Of a stretch of DNA of 61,157 nucleotides, positions 54,601 through 61,157 are shown piece after piece. Both the position numbers and the translations under genes were made by a program. Source of the DNA: Deltaproteobacteria bacterium. GTDB taxonomy: Bacteria; Bdellovibrionota_B; Oligoflexia; Oligoflexales; Bog-1112. The stretch is from assembly GCA_016186945.1 (NCBI GenBank), contig JACPKR010000005.1:1-61157 (forward strand), written 5' to 3'. The notes below the pieces were generated by a model. It searched no databases, was not told where the DNA came from, and saw nothing but the letters and a program-made list of their open reading frames with translations. Numbering within the stretch: position 1 is the stretch's first letter; each line of letters starts with the position of its first letter.

Positions 54601-54707
54601 GAACAGGGTGTAAGTCGTGTAGTTATTTTGGTACGCAACCTACCTGTATTGCTTACCCGACGAGATGCAGTTGGAGTGATGCAAACTACTCCTGCGTACC
54701 GTACTAA
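51606..54707 (+). CDS. Lipoprotein with helical body and twelve Cys/Trp repeats on Thr/Ser linkers
   Basis: The lipobox is F-F-L-Y-T-C37 followed by a Gly8 run. Residues 50-510 are a helical, Gly-containing body of repeating about 40-residue units with no recognised family. Residues about 600-1033 hold twelve units of the plan C-x(4-6)-T/D-x-T-C-x(4-6)-G-C-x-W-x(4-8)-C, for example A-T-C-N-T-S-S-G-C-S-W-D, several joined by (Ser-Thr)n linkers. Four Cys per unit suggest two disulfides, PSI/plexin-like in size. The start is uncertain: TTG 51606 lies inside R2, and GTG 51618 and TTG 51693 are in frame. The R2-derived residues supply the positively charged part of the signal peptide. Confidence 0.75.
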   Translation: MGGGVEGNFFSKKVLSTNSFSYYSTLFFFLTFFLYTCGGGGGGGGDSASTTGSLAIGSSKGEQILADVNTALVSEGGLTQSQADVVTSSATGTLIIGTALHLSADKIDPNDMTKVPQTLIEALVKALALAEAAISESSIKLKAVKTMSKSIIKSSKDKVGDLTTSQKRSLPSNMAEFGVGALKKAGLNDDDLYNGAGDLMDGLIANLEGGGFGKDDFGTIFIALSQNAMKGLKASEVGADYVSFALEIMMKKSLGAFSGLSLSREEMVEFVDPFIGGAVIGLKDVGIASVGKMQGAVRKMMSGSVSGFQTAGFGSSALLNSALDRMIDGGMRGFRGVELQTKELSFVFDDVTAGAVDAFAKLSFSADIYRSASTRMGEYAIGRFADMGLTDETLFKESSRAIASGMMDGYSRLSRDLISLDELKAVTKAVTESAVKQIFNFQQTYFGSSDFGAISADFTGGLMQGMAVGGFDQSTLTGFRSYIADGYNALADVGVAAGQLSAYKTTASSGFDSFIREMQSFCEKNSGKWNSSTASCSYPLDPAFIDRSLYTGIDPAKQASCESVGGVLIYINGKFECDNRTIIATSSAFQQQCIDSGFIWTGAFCETASTYSSCYSQVTEATCKAKTGCTWRSTYCEEKTQVDCWSAFQRDSCSALKDYGCSWNGSYCYNAAYASCLDYLTQATCPASGALTCSWDGVSCTPTIQSYTSSGCSAFVTDATCNTSPGCLWNWAFFRCEPFTSTTSTSTSTSASYATCEEIPREYDCYNKSGCYWDYASISCRTSSAPGTTSTNTATSATCSTNVTGPTCSIYSNCLWNACTGLCSERPSTATSCSSFVTDATCNTSSGCSWDFCTYTCKLSTSTSTSTSTSTSTSCSSYITDATCNTTSGCYWDTATRTCLTSTSSSCSSWITMPDCDTHGCYWNGATCQSSSTSTSTSTSTNTSYCSSYYTDVTCNPVGGCTWDSATYTCKTSTSGGGTCSAGTTDATCNIYYGCVWTGTGCKSCSYFGTQPTCIAYPTRCSWSDANYSCVPY

Positions 54708-54710
54708 ATC

Positions 54711-54776
54711 CCTTGGGGGAGGCGACGCTTCACTCGCCCCCCCAAACCCCCCTCTCCCTTTTGCCTCAAAGCAGCA
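54711..54776 (-). repeat. R1 half-element, copy o (G-rich arm only)
   Basis: CCTTGGGGGAGGCGACGCTT, CACTCGCCCCCCCAAACCCC and CCTCTCCC correspond to the left half of R1 in reverse, without the GGAGGAA hairpin. The terminal region TTGCCTCAAAG contains the stop codon (TGA on the minus strand) of the DedA-flavoprotein gene. Confidence 0.7.
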
Positions 54777-56886
54777 GCCTCAGCCACGAGGGCATGTGGG
54801 CCTTGCGCCATTCCCCTGCTGCATATTTATTGGCTTCTCCCATGGTGGGGTAAGCGTGGGTTGTACGGAGAATGTTTCGCAGTCCGATTTTATTCTTGAT
54901 AGCCGTTACAAATTCCAGGAGCATTTCGCTGGCGTGATTGCTTACAATCGTTGCACCGAGGATTTTGTCACTTCCGGGAGCTGTGAGGATTTTGACAAAG
55001 CCGTGGGCCTCGTTGTCTGCAAGGGCGCGGTCAAGGTCGTTGATGCTGTACTTTGTAAGTTCGTAGGGAATATGCCCGTGTTGGGCGAGTGTCTCGTTAA
55101 GTCCGACGGTGGCCACTTCCGGATCAGTGAAGGTTGTCCAGGGAAGAGCGTCGTAGTTCGCCTTGAACTTCCATACCTTGCCAAAAAGTCCGTTGAGGGC
55201 GCAAAGTTCTCCCTGATACCCTGAAGCATGGGTGAGTTGATAGGGACCGGTGACATCCCCGCAAGCGAAGATATTGGGGAATTTCGTCTGCATGAACGCA
55301 TTTGTTTCGATGGTGTGATCATGGCGCAGCGCGATCCCTAATTCCTCAAGTCCGTAACCGCTTACGTTGGGCTTGCGTCCGATGGCTATTAGAACTTTGT
55401 CAAATTCGAGCGCGATTGTTTTTTCACGGTATTCGCAAAGAAGGGTTTGCGTTCCGTTTCTCTTGTGAAACTTCACTGCTCTGTGCTTGGTGAGGATTTT
55501 CACTCCTTCGGAGCTTAGCTTCTCTTTCACAAATGCCGAGACGTCTTCATCTTCGATGGTCAAGACCCGCGGAAGCATTTCGACCATCGTAACTTCCGAG
55601 CCAAGACGTGTGAAGGCTTGCGCCATCTCGCAACCTATCGGGCCAGCTCCCAGAACAAGGAGGCGTTGCGGGAGTTCTTGCAAGTTCCACAGTGTGTCGG
55701 AACTCAGGTAGTCAATTTCTTCCAGGCCGGGAAAGGGAGGAACGAGGGGGCTTGCTCCCGCGGCTATGGTGATGTTGCGCGTGCTGATACGTTTTCCGTC
55801 GATGTCGATTTCCCATGGGGAGACGATGCGAGCTTGCCCATGGATACAGTCGACGCCTAGTTTTGTGTAACGTTCGACGGAATCGTGAGGAGCTATTTTG
55901 CGGATGGTCTGTTGGACGTGTTCCATGACGTCGGCAAAATCGAAAGTCAGCGCGGAGCCTTTTAGTCCGAACTCTTCAGCCCGTTTTGCATCGTAGACGA
56001 GTTTGGCGACCTTCAAGAGAGCCTTGCTGGGGACACAGCCGGTGTTCAGGCATTCGCCTCCCATTTTATCCTTCTCTATAAGAGCAACTTTTGCTTTGGC
56101 AGCAGCACAGATGTAGGACGTCACCAAGCCTCCCGCCCCTGCTCCGATGACGACCATGTTGTAGTCGAACTTGCGAGGTTTTTTGTAAGGGCGGAACACT
56201 TTCACGGCGTTCAGCATTTGTATCCCCTTCTTGGCGATCAGGGGAAAAATTCCCAGGAGGGTGAACGACAGGATAAGCTCTGGGGAGAAAATATCCCGGA
56301 CGGATTCAATCTTGCTAAGTTGCAAGCCAGCATTGACATAGACAATCGTCCCAGGCAGCATGCCGAGTTGCGAAATCCAGTAGAAGGTCCAAGAACGAAT
56401 GGGGGTTACACCTAGAATGAGATTGATGATGAAGAAGGGAAAAATGGGGATCAGGCGTAAAGTGAAAAGGTAGAAAGCGCCGTCCTTCCTGATCCCGTCG
56501 TTGATGCCCTTCAAACGGCGTCGGAAGCGGTTTTGGATCCAGTCTCGAAAGAGGAAGCGCGCGAAAAGAAACGATAAAAAAGCTCCGATCGAGCTGGCAA
56601 AAGAGACGACGACCGTACCCCAGAGCAGACCAAAAAGAACTCCCCCGGCCAGGGTCATAATCCCAGCACCGGGGATAGCTGTCGCGGTAATTAGCACGTA
56701 AAGTGTAAAATACAAGGTTATGGTTTCGAGAAAGTGTTGGTCAAAATAGAGGAGAATCTCGTCGATATTGCTTTTTAGGTAGGAAAGACTTAGATAATTC
56801 GCAAATGGCGAGTAAAGCAAGGGTACAAACATGACGGCAAGTAGGAGGATGAGCAGAATTTTTAATACATTCTTTTTGAGCTTCAA
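54766..56886 (-). CDS. Fusion of DedA/TVP38-type membrane domain and FAD-dependent disulfide oxidoreductase
   Basis: Residues 1-235 are a TVP38/TMEM64 (SNARE-associated, DedA-like) membrane domain with the G-x-x-x-G-x-x-F/W-G-T and F-x-x-R-L-I-P-I-F-P-F motifs. Residues 240-706 are a group I pyridine nucleotide-disulfide oxidoreductase. Its FAD motif is G-A-G-A-G-G-L, the redox pair G-G-E-C-L-N-T-G-C-V-P-S-K, and its NAD(P) motif L-G-A-G-P-I-G-C-E. The C-terminal H-A-Y-P-T-M-G-E of the interface domain is present. This resembles MerA/Lpd-like proteins, but the N-terminal heavy-metal domain and C-terminal Cys pair of MerA are absent. The substrate is unknown. Its start is 30 bases from the divergent LtaS-like gene. 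Confidence 0.88.
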   Translation of the reverse strand: MKLKKNVLKILLILLLAVMFVPLLYSPFANYLSLSYLKSNIDEILLYFDQHFLETITLYFTLYVLITATAIPGAGIMTLAGGVLFGLLWGTVVVSFASSIGAFLSFLFARFLFRDWIQNRFRRRLKGINDGIRKDGAFYLFTLRLIPIFPFFIINLILGVTPIRSWTFYWISQLGMLPGTIVYVNAGLQLSKIESVRDIFSPELILSFTLLGIFPLIAKKGIQMLNAVKVFRPYKKPRKFDYNMVVIGAGAGGLVTSYICAAAKAKVALIEKDKMGGECLNTGCVPSKALLKVAKLVYDAKRAEEFGLKGSALTFDFADVMEHVQQTIRKIAPHDSVERYTKLGVDCIHGQARIVSPWEIDIDGKRISTRNITIAAGASPLVPPFPGLEEIDYLSSDTLWNLQELPQRLLVLGAGPIGCEMAQAFTRLGSEVTMVEMLPRVLTIEDEDVSAFVKEKLSSEGVKILTKHRAVKFHKRNGTQTLLCEYREKTIALEFDKVLIAIGRKPNVSGYGLEELGIALRHDHTIETNAFMQTKFPNIFACGDVTGPYQLTHASGYQGELCALNGLFGKVWKFKANYDALPWTTFTDPEVATVGLNETLAQHGHIPYELTKYSINDLDRALADNEAHGFVKILTAPGSDKILGATIVSNHASEMLLEFVTAIKNKIGLRNILRTTHAYPTMGEANKYAAGEWRKAHMPSWLRLLL

Positions 56887-56916
56887 TGTTTGTAAGTCCT
56901 TGAAATCGGGGTTTGG

Positions 56917-58788
56917 ATGAATTCCAATAGGCTTTCAATATCATTGCATATTTCCTGGTGCCAGCTTAGTGTTTTTTTCGGCTTCCTGATCCATCGCATC
57001 TTATTGTCGAGTCACCCGCTTTTTTCTTGGGCGCTGGAGAAAAATTTCCCTTTGCATAGTACGGTCGGGCTTAGCTCGGACTTGTTTTTCGTGTGTCTTA
57101 TCGTGGCAGTCCTCGAATGGGCACGACTGGTAAAAGGCTTTGTCCCTCAGACTCTTGCGTTGGTCGCGAGTTGGGGTGCGACCATTTACTTGCTGCTGTT
57201 TCTTGCGGGCAATTTGCGGCTTGCGCAGCATTTTGGGATTCAGACGCGCTGGGAGCACTTCCAGTTTGTGGGAACCTTCGCAGACATCAAAGGAGGGTCA
57301 GTCTTCCTGTTGATGGCGAAGGGGACTTGGTGGATCACTTTGCTCGCGACCGCTCTTGGTTTTGCAACGACTCAGTTTTCCCGAAGGTCGCGTTACTCAC
57401 GATTCTTTGCGTTAGGAACTCCTTGGAAACGCTTTGTTGCCTGGCTGCTCTTGGCTGGACTTTTTGAGGTGGGACACGTTCAAATGCGCAAGCATTTTGG
57501 CGTTTATGCCGAGTTGGAGAACAACGTCTTTGCCAATATTTATTATTCATTCCTGGAAGACCGTAAAACGCGGACTTACTATGATGAAATCTCGTCTGGG
57601 GAGGTTACGCGCTACCGAGCACGTTATGCACCTCAACGGAGCTGGGACGCTCAAACTATGGAAGCCCCTCTAGCTCAGAACGCGATAGCCACAGGTGACT
57701 CAGAATTCCAGACTGAACTGACGGCCTTTATACGTGAAAAGGCGAAACAGGAGGGTCCCTGGAACGTCATCATTGTCATTCAGGAAAGTTTGCGAGCGGA
57801 TCGTCTTTCCTCCTTCGGACCAGTGTCGGAGCGTTTTGCCAAGCTGACTCCTCATTTCTCCGAGACACTGACGGAGTCCATCACTTTTCAGGAAACGATT
57901 GCAACGGGAACGACTACACCGGAAGGGCAGTCAGCAATCCTTTGTTCTCTCTATTCACTTCCTGTTATTCAAATGATCGACAAGCCCCAGCTCGGCAACG
58001 TCTGTCTCGGTGATTACTTTGCAAAAAAGGGGTACGAGACCTTTTTCTTCGTAGGCCAAAACGGAGCCATTCATAACCAGCGTCTTTTCCACGAGGCTCA
58101 CAATACAAAAACGATCGTTGAGGAGAAGGACTTTGACCACACGATCCCCCGTGGAGCATGGGGGGTGAACGACCACTCGTTATTTCAAAAAACCGTTGAG
58201 ACGCTACAAGGAGCCGAGCAGCCATTTTTCGCAACGGTACTGACCATTTCTTATCACGGGCCTTACACTTTACCTTCCGATTCCCCGTTTCCCATTGATC
58301 CTTCTCTGGATGACGAACAGAAGGTCCTTTCCTACGTTGATGCAGCGTGGGGTGACTTTTTCGATAAGATTCGGGCGAGCTTCCCCCACACCCTCGTAGT
58401 GATGGTAAGTGACCACGGGATCATCAACGAAGGAGATCTTTTCACCAGCCGCCCCTTCGACTATGAGAACATCAGGCAAGTTTATCGCATTCCGTTCGCC
58501 ATTTTTGTTCCCGAGCTGCCGGAGCATTTGCAAGGTCATGCTATGTCTCGGCTGACATCCAACGCCGACATTCCCCCTACGCTCCTGTCGCTTTTGGGAG
58601 ACAAGAAAGTAATGAACAACTTCATGGGCATGGATGCTTTTTCGAGGGATGAGTGGATTGGGATCCGCTGGTTGGGTGAACTTTACCGTCTCTATCCAGG
58701 GCAATCACCACGCCTGGAATCGTTACCTGATGCCGAGAAACAGTTTCTTGTCTATTTGATTGAGAATAACTTATTTAAGAGGCTATAG
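56917..58788 (+). CDS. LtaS-like sulfatase-fold membrane enzyme (phosphoglycerol or phosphoethanolamine transferase)
   Basis: Five or so N-terminal membrane helices (residues 15-200) precede an extracytoplasmic alkaline-phosphatase/sulfatase domain. Likely metal ligands are E289 (I-V-I-Q-E-S-L-R) and D-H near 497 (V-S-D-H-G). The nucleophile Thr lies in A-T-G-T-T-T-P-E-G near 329-335. In Gram-negatives, relatives modify periplasmic glucans or lipids with phosphoglycerol or phosphoethanolamine; which one cannot be read here. The stop TAG (58786-58788) is formed by the left end of an R2 element, so the final residues may be truncated or extended relative to the ancestor. Confidence 0.8.
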   Translation: MNSNRLSISLHISWCQLSVFFGFLIHRILLSSHPLFSWALEKNFPLHSTVGLSSDLFFVCLIVAVLEWARLVKGFVPQTLALVASWGATIYLLLFLAGNLRLAQHFGIQTRWEHFQFVGTFADIKGGSVFLLMAKGTWWITLLATALGFATTQFSRRSRYSRFFALGTPWKRFVAWLLLAGLFEVGHVQMRKHFGVYAELENNVFANIYYSFLEDRKTRTYYDEISSGEVTRYRARYAPQRSWDAQTMEAPLAQNAIATGDSEFQTELTAFIREKAKQEGPWNVIIVIQESLRADRLSSFGPVSERFAKLTPHFSETLTESITFQETIATGTTTPEGQSAILCSLYSLPVIQMIDKPQLGNVCLGDYFAKKGYETFFFVGQNGAIHNQRLFHEAHNTKTIVEEKDFDHTIPRGAWGVNDHSLFQKTVETLQGAEQPFFATVLTISYHGPYTLPSDSPFPIDPSLDDEQKVLSYVDAAWGDFFDKIRASFPHTLVVMVSDHGIINEGDLFTSRPFDYENIRQVYRIPFAIFVPELPEHLQGHAMSRLTSNADIPPTLLSLLGDKKVMNNFMGMDAFSRDEWIGIRWLGELYRLYPGQSPRLESLPDAEKQFLVYLIENNLFKRL

Positions 58789-58974
58789 TATTTGGGAAAA
58801 AGAATTTGTGGAGAGGACCTTTTTTGAAAAAAAGTTCCCCTCCACTGTCATCCCGCGGCTTGACCGCGGGATCCAACCGGGCAGCCTTCCTCGAAAAGTT
58901 GGATCCCGCGGTCAAGCCGCGGGATGACAGACTCGTAAAAGTTTGTCCCCAAATTGATTATCTTGAACACTATA
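58785..58974. repeat. R2 element, copy G (interrupted by P)
   Basis: The left end ATAGTATTTGGGAAAAAGAA and the right end TTGATTATCTTGAACACTAT are intact and TA-flanked. The middle is replaced from 58847 by a P palindrome. The left end supplies TAG for the LtaS-like gene, and the right end supplies TAG (minus strand) for the lipoprotein gene on the other side. Confidence 0.92.
58847..58937. repeat. Palindromic repeat P, copy 4 (nested in R2)
   Basis: GTCATCCCGCGGCTTGACCG ... CGGTCAAGCCGCGGGATGAC with a spacer containing CTCGAAAAGTTGGATC, followed by AGACTCGTA, as in copy 1. It sits between R2 sequences CCCCTCCAC and AAAGTTTGTCCCC. Confidence 0.92.
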
Positions 58975-60349
58975 GAAGGCTTCTTAACCCCGTAAAGAAC
59001 TTCTGCAGTTCCGTTTCAAGAAAGTCGTTCGCGGCATTCTTCGGCTTTTGGGCAAGGCGGATGCTTTCCTCAGCGTGGGCCATAAGGGTGATGCCGATGA
59101 TGGCAAGACCAACCGCGACGCCACCCCCGATGAGTGCTGTGCGGCCCTTGATCCACGAAGCAGACGTTGAGTTGTATATGTCAACAGCGCCGGAAATATA
59201 ACGTCCTTCCGATATATTATGGATACCCCAAATTGCCCGAAATGTAGGGGAATAAGCGTAAAGAGAAATGAATCCCACAATTAAACCTGCACCGAGGACC
59301 AAAGATCCTGTTACATAGGACGTGCTGCTTTGCACTCGTTCTTCTCGAGCCGTTTCCGCTGCTATTCTTTCACGATCCGCTTTGGGGGGAATCTTGTCGA
59401 TACACTCAATCATGCGAAGTTTATTGTACTCTTCGTTGTACTTATCGACGAGGGGGCCTTCCTCAGTCTTCCAGCGCATGTGTCCACATGTTTGGGGATG
59501 AGCCATCGCATAGTCGAATTTGTCTTTGCGGGCGGAGTCAAATCCGTCGTAGTCGGATACCCACAGCCATTTTTCGTTGCGCACCCGAGACGCGGTCAGG
59601 GCAAGCCCTGTTTGCGCTGGCAAAATGCTTCGAAGATCACTTAACAAGATGTCTCTATGTCGCGACACCGATACAGCGAGGGTGAGGCGCCCTGCCGAAA
59701 GCGCATTGTCAGTTGCCTGGTGGGACAAGGTCAGATCGGCATCGGGAAGGTCCTTGGCAAGCTGTTTGTATTGAACGAGCATGTCGTAGAATTTCCTGCT
59801 GTAGTGGATGGCCTTCTGTTGTTTTGCGAGGGTTTCTAAATGAGCATCACTGGCATCCCCCCGAGGAAAGTCTTTCAAGTCTACTGTGGTCGTCCCCGTT
59901 GGCGTGCAGTGTGCTTGGGCTGTTTCTTCGTCGGCACAAATTTTCACGTGTAGGGAGGCGGTCTTTCCCTCCCAAGCTTTCGGATAGCCAGGGTAGGAGG
60001 TCATGTGGCCCAGCGTTAGTTGTGTAATGCAATCATCTGCCAGGCACAGAGCTACGAGCGAGTATGTTTTGACAAGATCGGGAGCTGACCACTGGACGCC
60101 TAACTCATGCTCACCCTCTCTCGGTGTCGGCATGGGGAAAGTGCTGACGAGGGGAGCTTCCCAGGTTTCGATCTTACTTAGGTCGGGGGTTACCAGTTTA
60201 AATTGTGCCCCCTCGACTTGTTCCATCTGCACACGTTCCACTTCCCGCAGCTCGGGGGTTTCTGTCTTAGGTGCCGTGTCTTCAGGTTTTTGTTGTTTGC
60301 AGGATGCAAATGGCAACAAAAGAGCAAGACATATAGCTTCTTTTTTCAT
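58970..60349 (-). CDS. Lipoprotein of unknown function with C-terminal membrane helices
   Basis: The chain of 459 residues starts at ATG 60349 (GGAAG 4-8 bases upstream). Lipobox L-P-F-A-S-C-K. The periplasmic part (residues 20-340) has several Cys that may pair and no known domain. Two hydrophobic segments (S-L-V-L-G-A-G-L-I-V-G-F-I-S-L-Y and I-G-G-G-V-A-V-G-L-A-I-I-G-I) lie near 350-430, unusual for a lipoprotein. The stop TAG is formed by the right end of R2 copy G. Confidence 0.6.
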   Translation of the reverse strand: MKKEAICLALLLPFASCKQQKPEDTAPKTETPELREVERVQMEQVEGAQFKLVTPDLSKIETWEAPLVSTFPMPTPREGEHELGVQWSAPDLVKTYSLVALCLADDCITQLTLGHMTSYPGYPKAWEGKTASLHVKICADEETAQAHCTPTGTTTVDLKDFPRGDASDAHLETLAKQQKAIHYSRKFYDMLVQYKQLAKDLPDADLTLSHQATDNALSAGRLTLAVSVSRHRDILLSDLRSILPAQTGLALTASRVRNEKWLWVSDYDGFDSARKDKFDYAMAHPQTCGHMRWKTEEGPLVDKYNEEYNKLRMIECIDKIPPKADRERIAAETAREERVQSSTSYVTGSLVLGAGLIVGFISLYAYSPTFRAIWGIHNISEGRYISGAVDIYNSTSASWIKGRTALIGGGVAVGLAIIGITLMAHAEESIRLAQKPKNAANDFLETELQKFFTGLRSLL

Positions 60350-60469
60350 CTTTCTTCCATCGTGTTGTTCAAAACGATATTTTACCAAAAAAACGGGAAA
60401 TCGTTCCTAAAGAAACTACTGGGAAGATACGATAATAAATAAAAGTGGTGTTTTATAGGGAACACAATT

Positions 60470-61060
60470 ATGGCGATAGCGAGAGAATGGAATATCGCGA
60501 TACTATTGACGTTTCTTATGTCTTGTGGGGGAGGGGACTCCGGAGGTGGGGAAGCAGAAACTTCGGCCGCTGTCGAGACGGAACTGACGACTACGACCAG
60601 CGTTATCATAACCGGTCAACTTGCTCTGGAAAATCGAGATGAGTCTGCAACTCAAACATTGTTTGAAAACCAGCTTGTTGAGTTGGAAGATGGCAAAGGT
60701 CAAGTTGTAGGCCAGGGTTACTCGGATAAGAGCGGAAAATATGCGGTCAATGCAGGAAGCCTTGTGCTCCCAGTCGTGCGAAGTTCGTTAGCTCTTTCAG
60801 GAACATCTTACACAATTGTGAGTCTCCTTGATCTGGATGATGAGGGTAAGATCTTCGGTGTAAAGAAGGAAATCGAACTTGACACTTCAAAGGTTGTCGA
60901 TGGGAAGTATGAGGCGGGTTCAACTCTTTTTGCTGAGGTTGCTGCCATCAAGGGTCGAGTCAAGTTTATCAACCCGGACGGGACCGAAAACACGAAGATT
61001 GCAAAAATTGGAACAGATGAACCTATCTCACTAAACAGATTTTTCCGATCCAAAGCATGA
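60470..61060 (+). CDS. Lipoprotein with carboxypeptidase-regulatory-like domain, truncated by IS
   Basis: Lipobox F-L-M-S-C-G-G-G-D (Cys19) followed by a Thr/Ser linker. The segment Q-L-V-E-L-E-D-G-K-G-Q-V-V-G-Q-G-Y-S-D-K-S-G-K-Y resembles the beta-sandwich unit of carboxypeptidase-regulatory-like domains in cell-surface proteins. The reading frame ends about 35 bases into sequence that, on the other strand, is transposase coding. The protein is therefore probably the N-terminal stump of a longer one, ending around residues 180-185 of the native sequence. Confidence 0.6.
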   Translation: MAIAREWNIAILLTFLMSCGGGDSGGGEAETSAAVETELTTTTSVIITGQLALENRDESATQTLFENQLVELEDGKGQVVGQGYSDKSGKYAVNAGSLVLPVVRSSLALSGTSYTIVSLLDLDDEGKIFGVKKEIELDTSKVVDGKYEAGSTLFAEVAAIKGRVKFINPDGTENTKIAKIGTDEPISLNRFFRSKA

Positions 61061-61157
61061 TGATTGCCAAGGCAACAAATCCGTCAAAGCAGCTCGGAAG
61101 TCTTTCCCAACGAACAGCAATTCGTCGAAATTTTCTCTGCAACCATGAAAAGGTTCT
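61023..61157 (-). CDS. IS5-like transposase, C-terminal fragment (second type)
   Basis: On the minus strand from the window edge, 44 residues read R-T-F-S-W-L-Q-R-K-F-R-R, then R-W-E-R-L-P, and A-L-A-I-I-M-L-W-I-G-K-I before TAG. This E/R-T-F-x-W-L ... R-L-x-x-R-W-E-R block is the C-terminus of a different IS5/IS4-like transposase subgroup from that at position 1. The gene continues beyond the window. The element's outer end should lie just upstream of 61023. Confidence 0.8.
   Translation of the reverse strand, partial: RTFSWLQRKFRRIAVRWERLPSCFDGFVALAIIMLWIGKICLVR

Overview
The window looks like a chromosomal segment of a Gram-negative (diderm) bacterium. It carries an LptG-type LPS export permease, a PagL-like lipid A deacylase, many signal-peptide lipoproteins and a periplasmic metal-uptake system. 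TopA, FadA, FadB and HemN look proteobacterial: the TopA active-site Tyr319 and the FadA Cys91 fall at the same residue numbers as I recall for the E. coli enzymes. The odd S4 protein, the DUF1554 lipoproteins, the secreted proteases and the Cys-rich repeat lipoproteins suggest a deep-branching lineage such as Bdellovibrionota/Oligoflexia, but I cannot assign a taxon from sequence alone. Both window edges lie inside different IS5-like transposase genes.

Layout. 0-10 kb: transposase remnant, PagL-like gene, topA, a permease-ATPase fusion with its binding protein, two small genes with an RDD-like membrane protein, an HTH regulator with a clear promoter and operator-like palindrome, and a leucine-rich-repeat lipoprotein. 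10-18 kb: spermidine-synthase-like membrane protein, folK, cmk and accA (overlapping), Hsp20, an integrase-repeat protein, hemN, a zinc phospholipase C-like protein and an unknown secreted protein. 18-29 kb: M23 peptidase, an lptG / solute-binding protein / SCO1 operon, HU, fadBA, a coiled-coil protein and trmH. 29-38 kb: divergent subtilase and fungalysin-like proteases, rpsD, a DnaC-like ATPase with a coupled unknown gene. 38-51 kb: ahcY, two tandem 1.1-kilo-residue DUF1554 lipoproteins, pyruvate carboxylase. 51-61 kb: a lipoprotein with twelve Cys/Trp repeats, a DedA-flavoprotein fusion, an LtaS-like enzyme and two more lipoproteins, the last one cut by an IS.

The most striking content is a population of short palindromic repeats that fills most gene boundaries. 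R1 (about 130-155 bp full length, perfect 18-bp terminal inverted repeats in one copy, inner hairpin GGAGGAA/CTGCGCAG/TTCCTCC) occurs about 17 times, whole or partial. R2 (about 165 bp, TA-flanked, MITE-like) occurs seven times. P (about 80-bp palindrome) and R3 (about 186 bp with its own terminal repeats) are found nested in, or split by, the others. These elements often supply the stop codon of the neighbouring gene (trmH, M36 protease, pyc, LtaS-like). In some cases they are translated as part of the protein: the N-terminus of a solute-binding protein, the C-terminus of Hsp20 and possibly the N-terminus of the PagL-like protein. No transposase for R1 or R2 is visible in the window, so they would be moved in trans.

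No rRNA, tRNA, CRISPR array or replication origin was seen.
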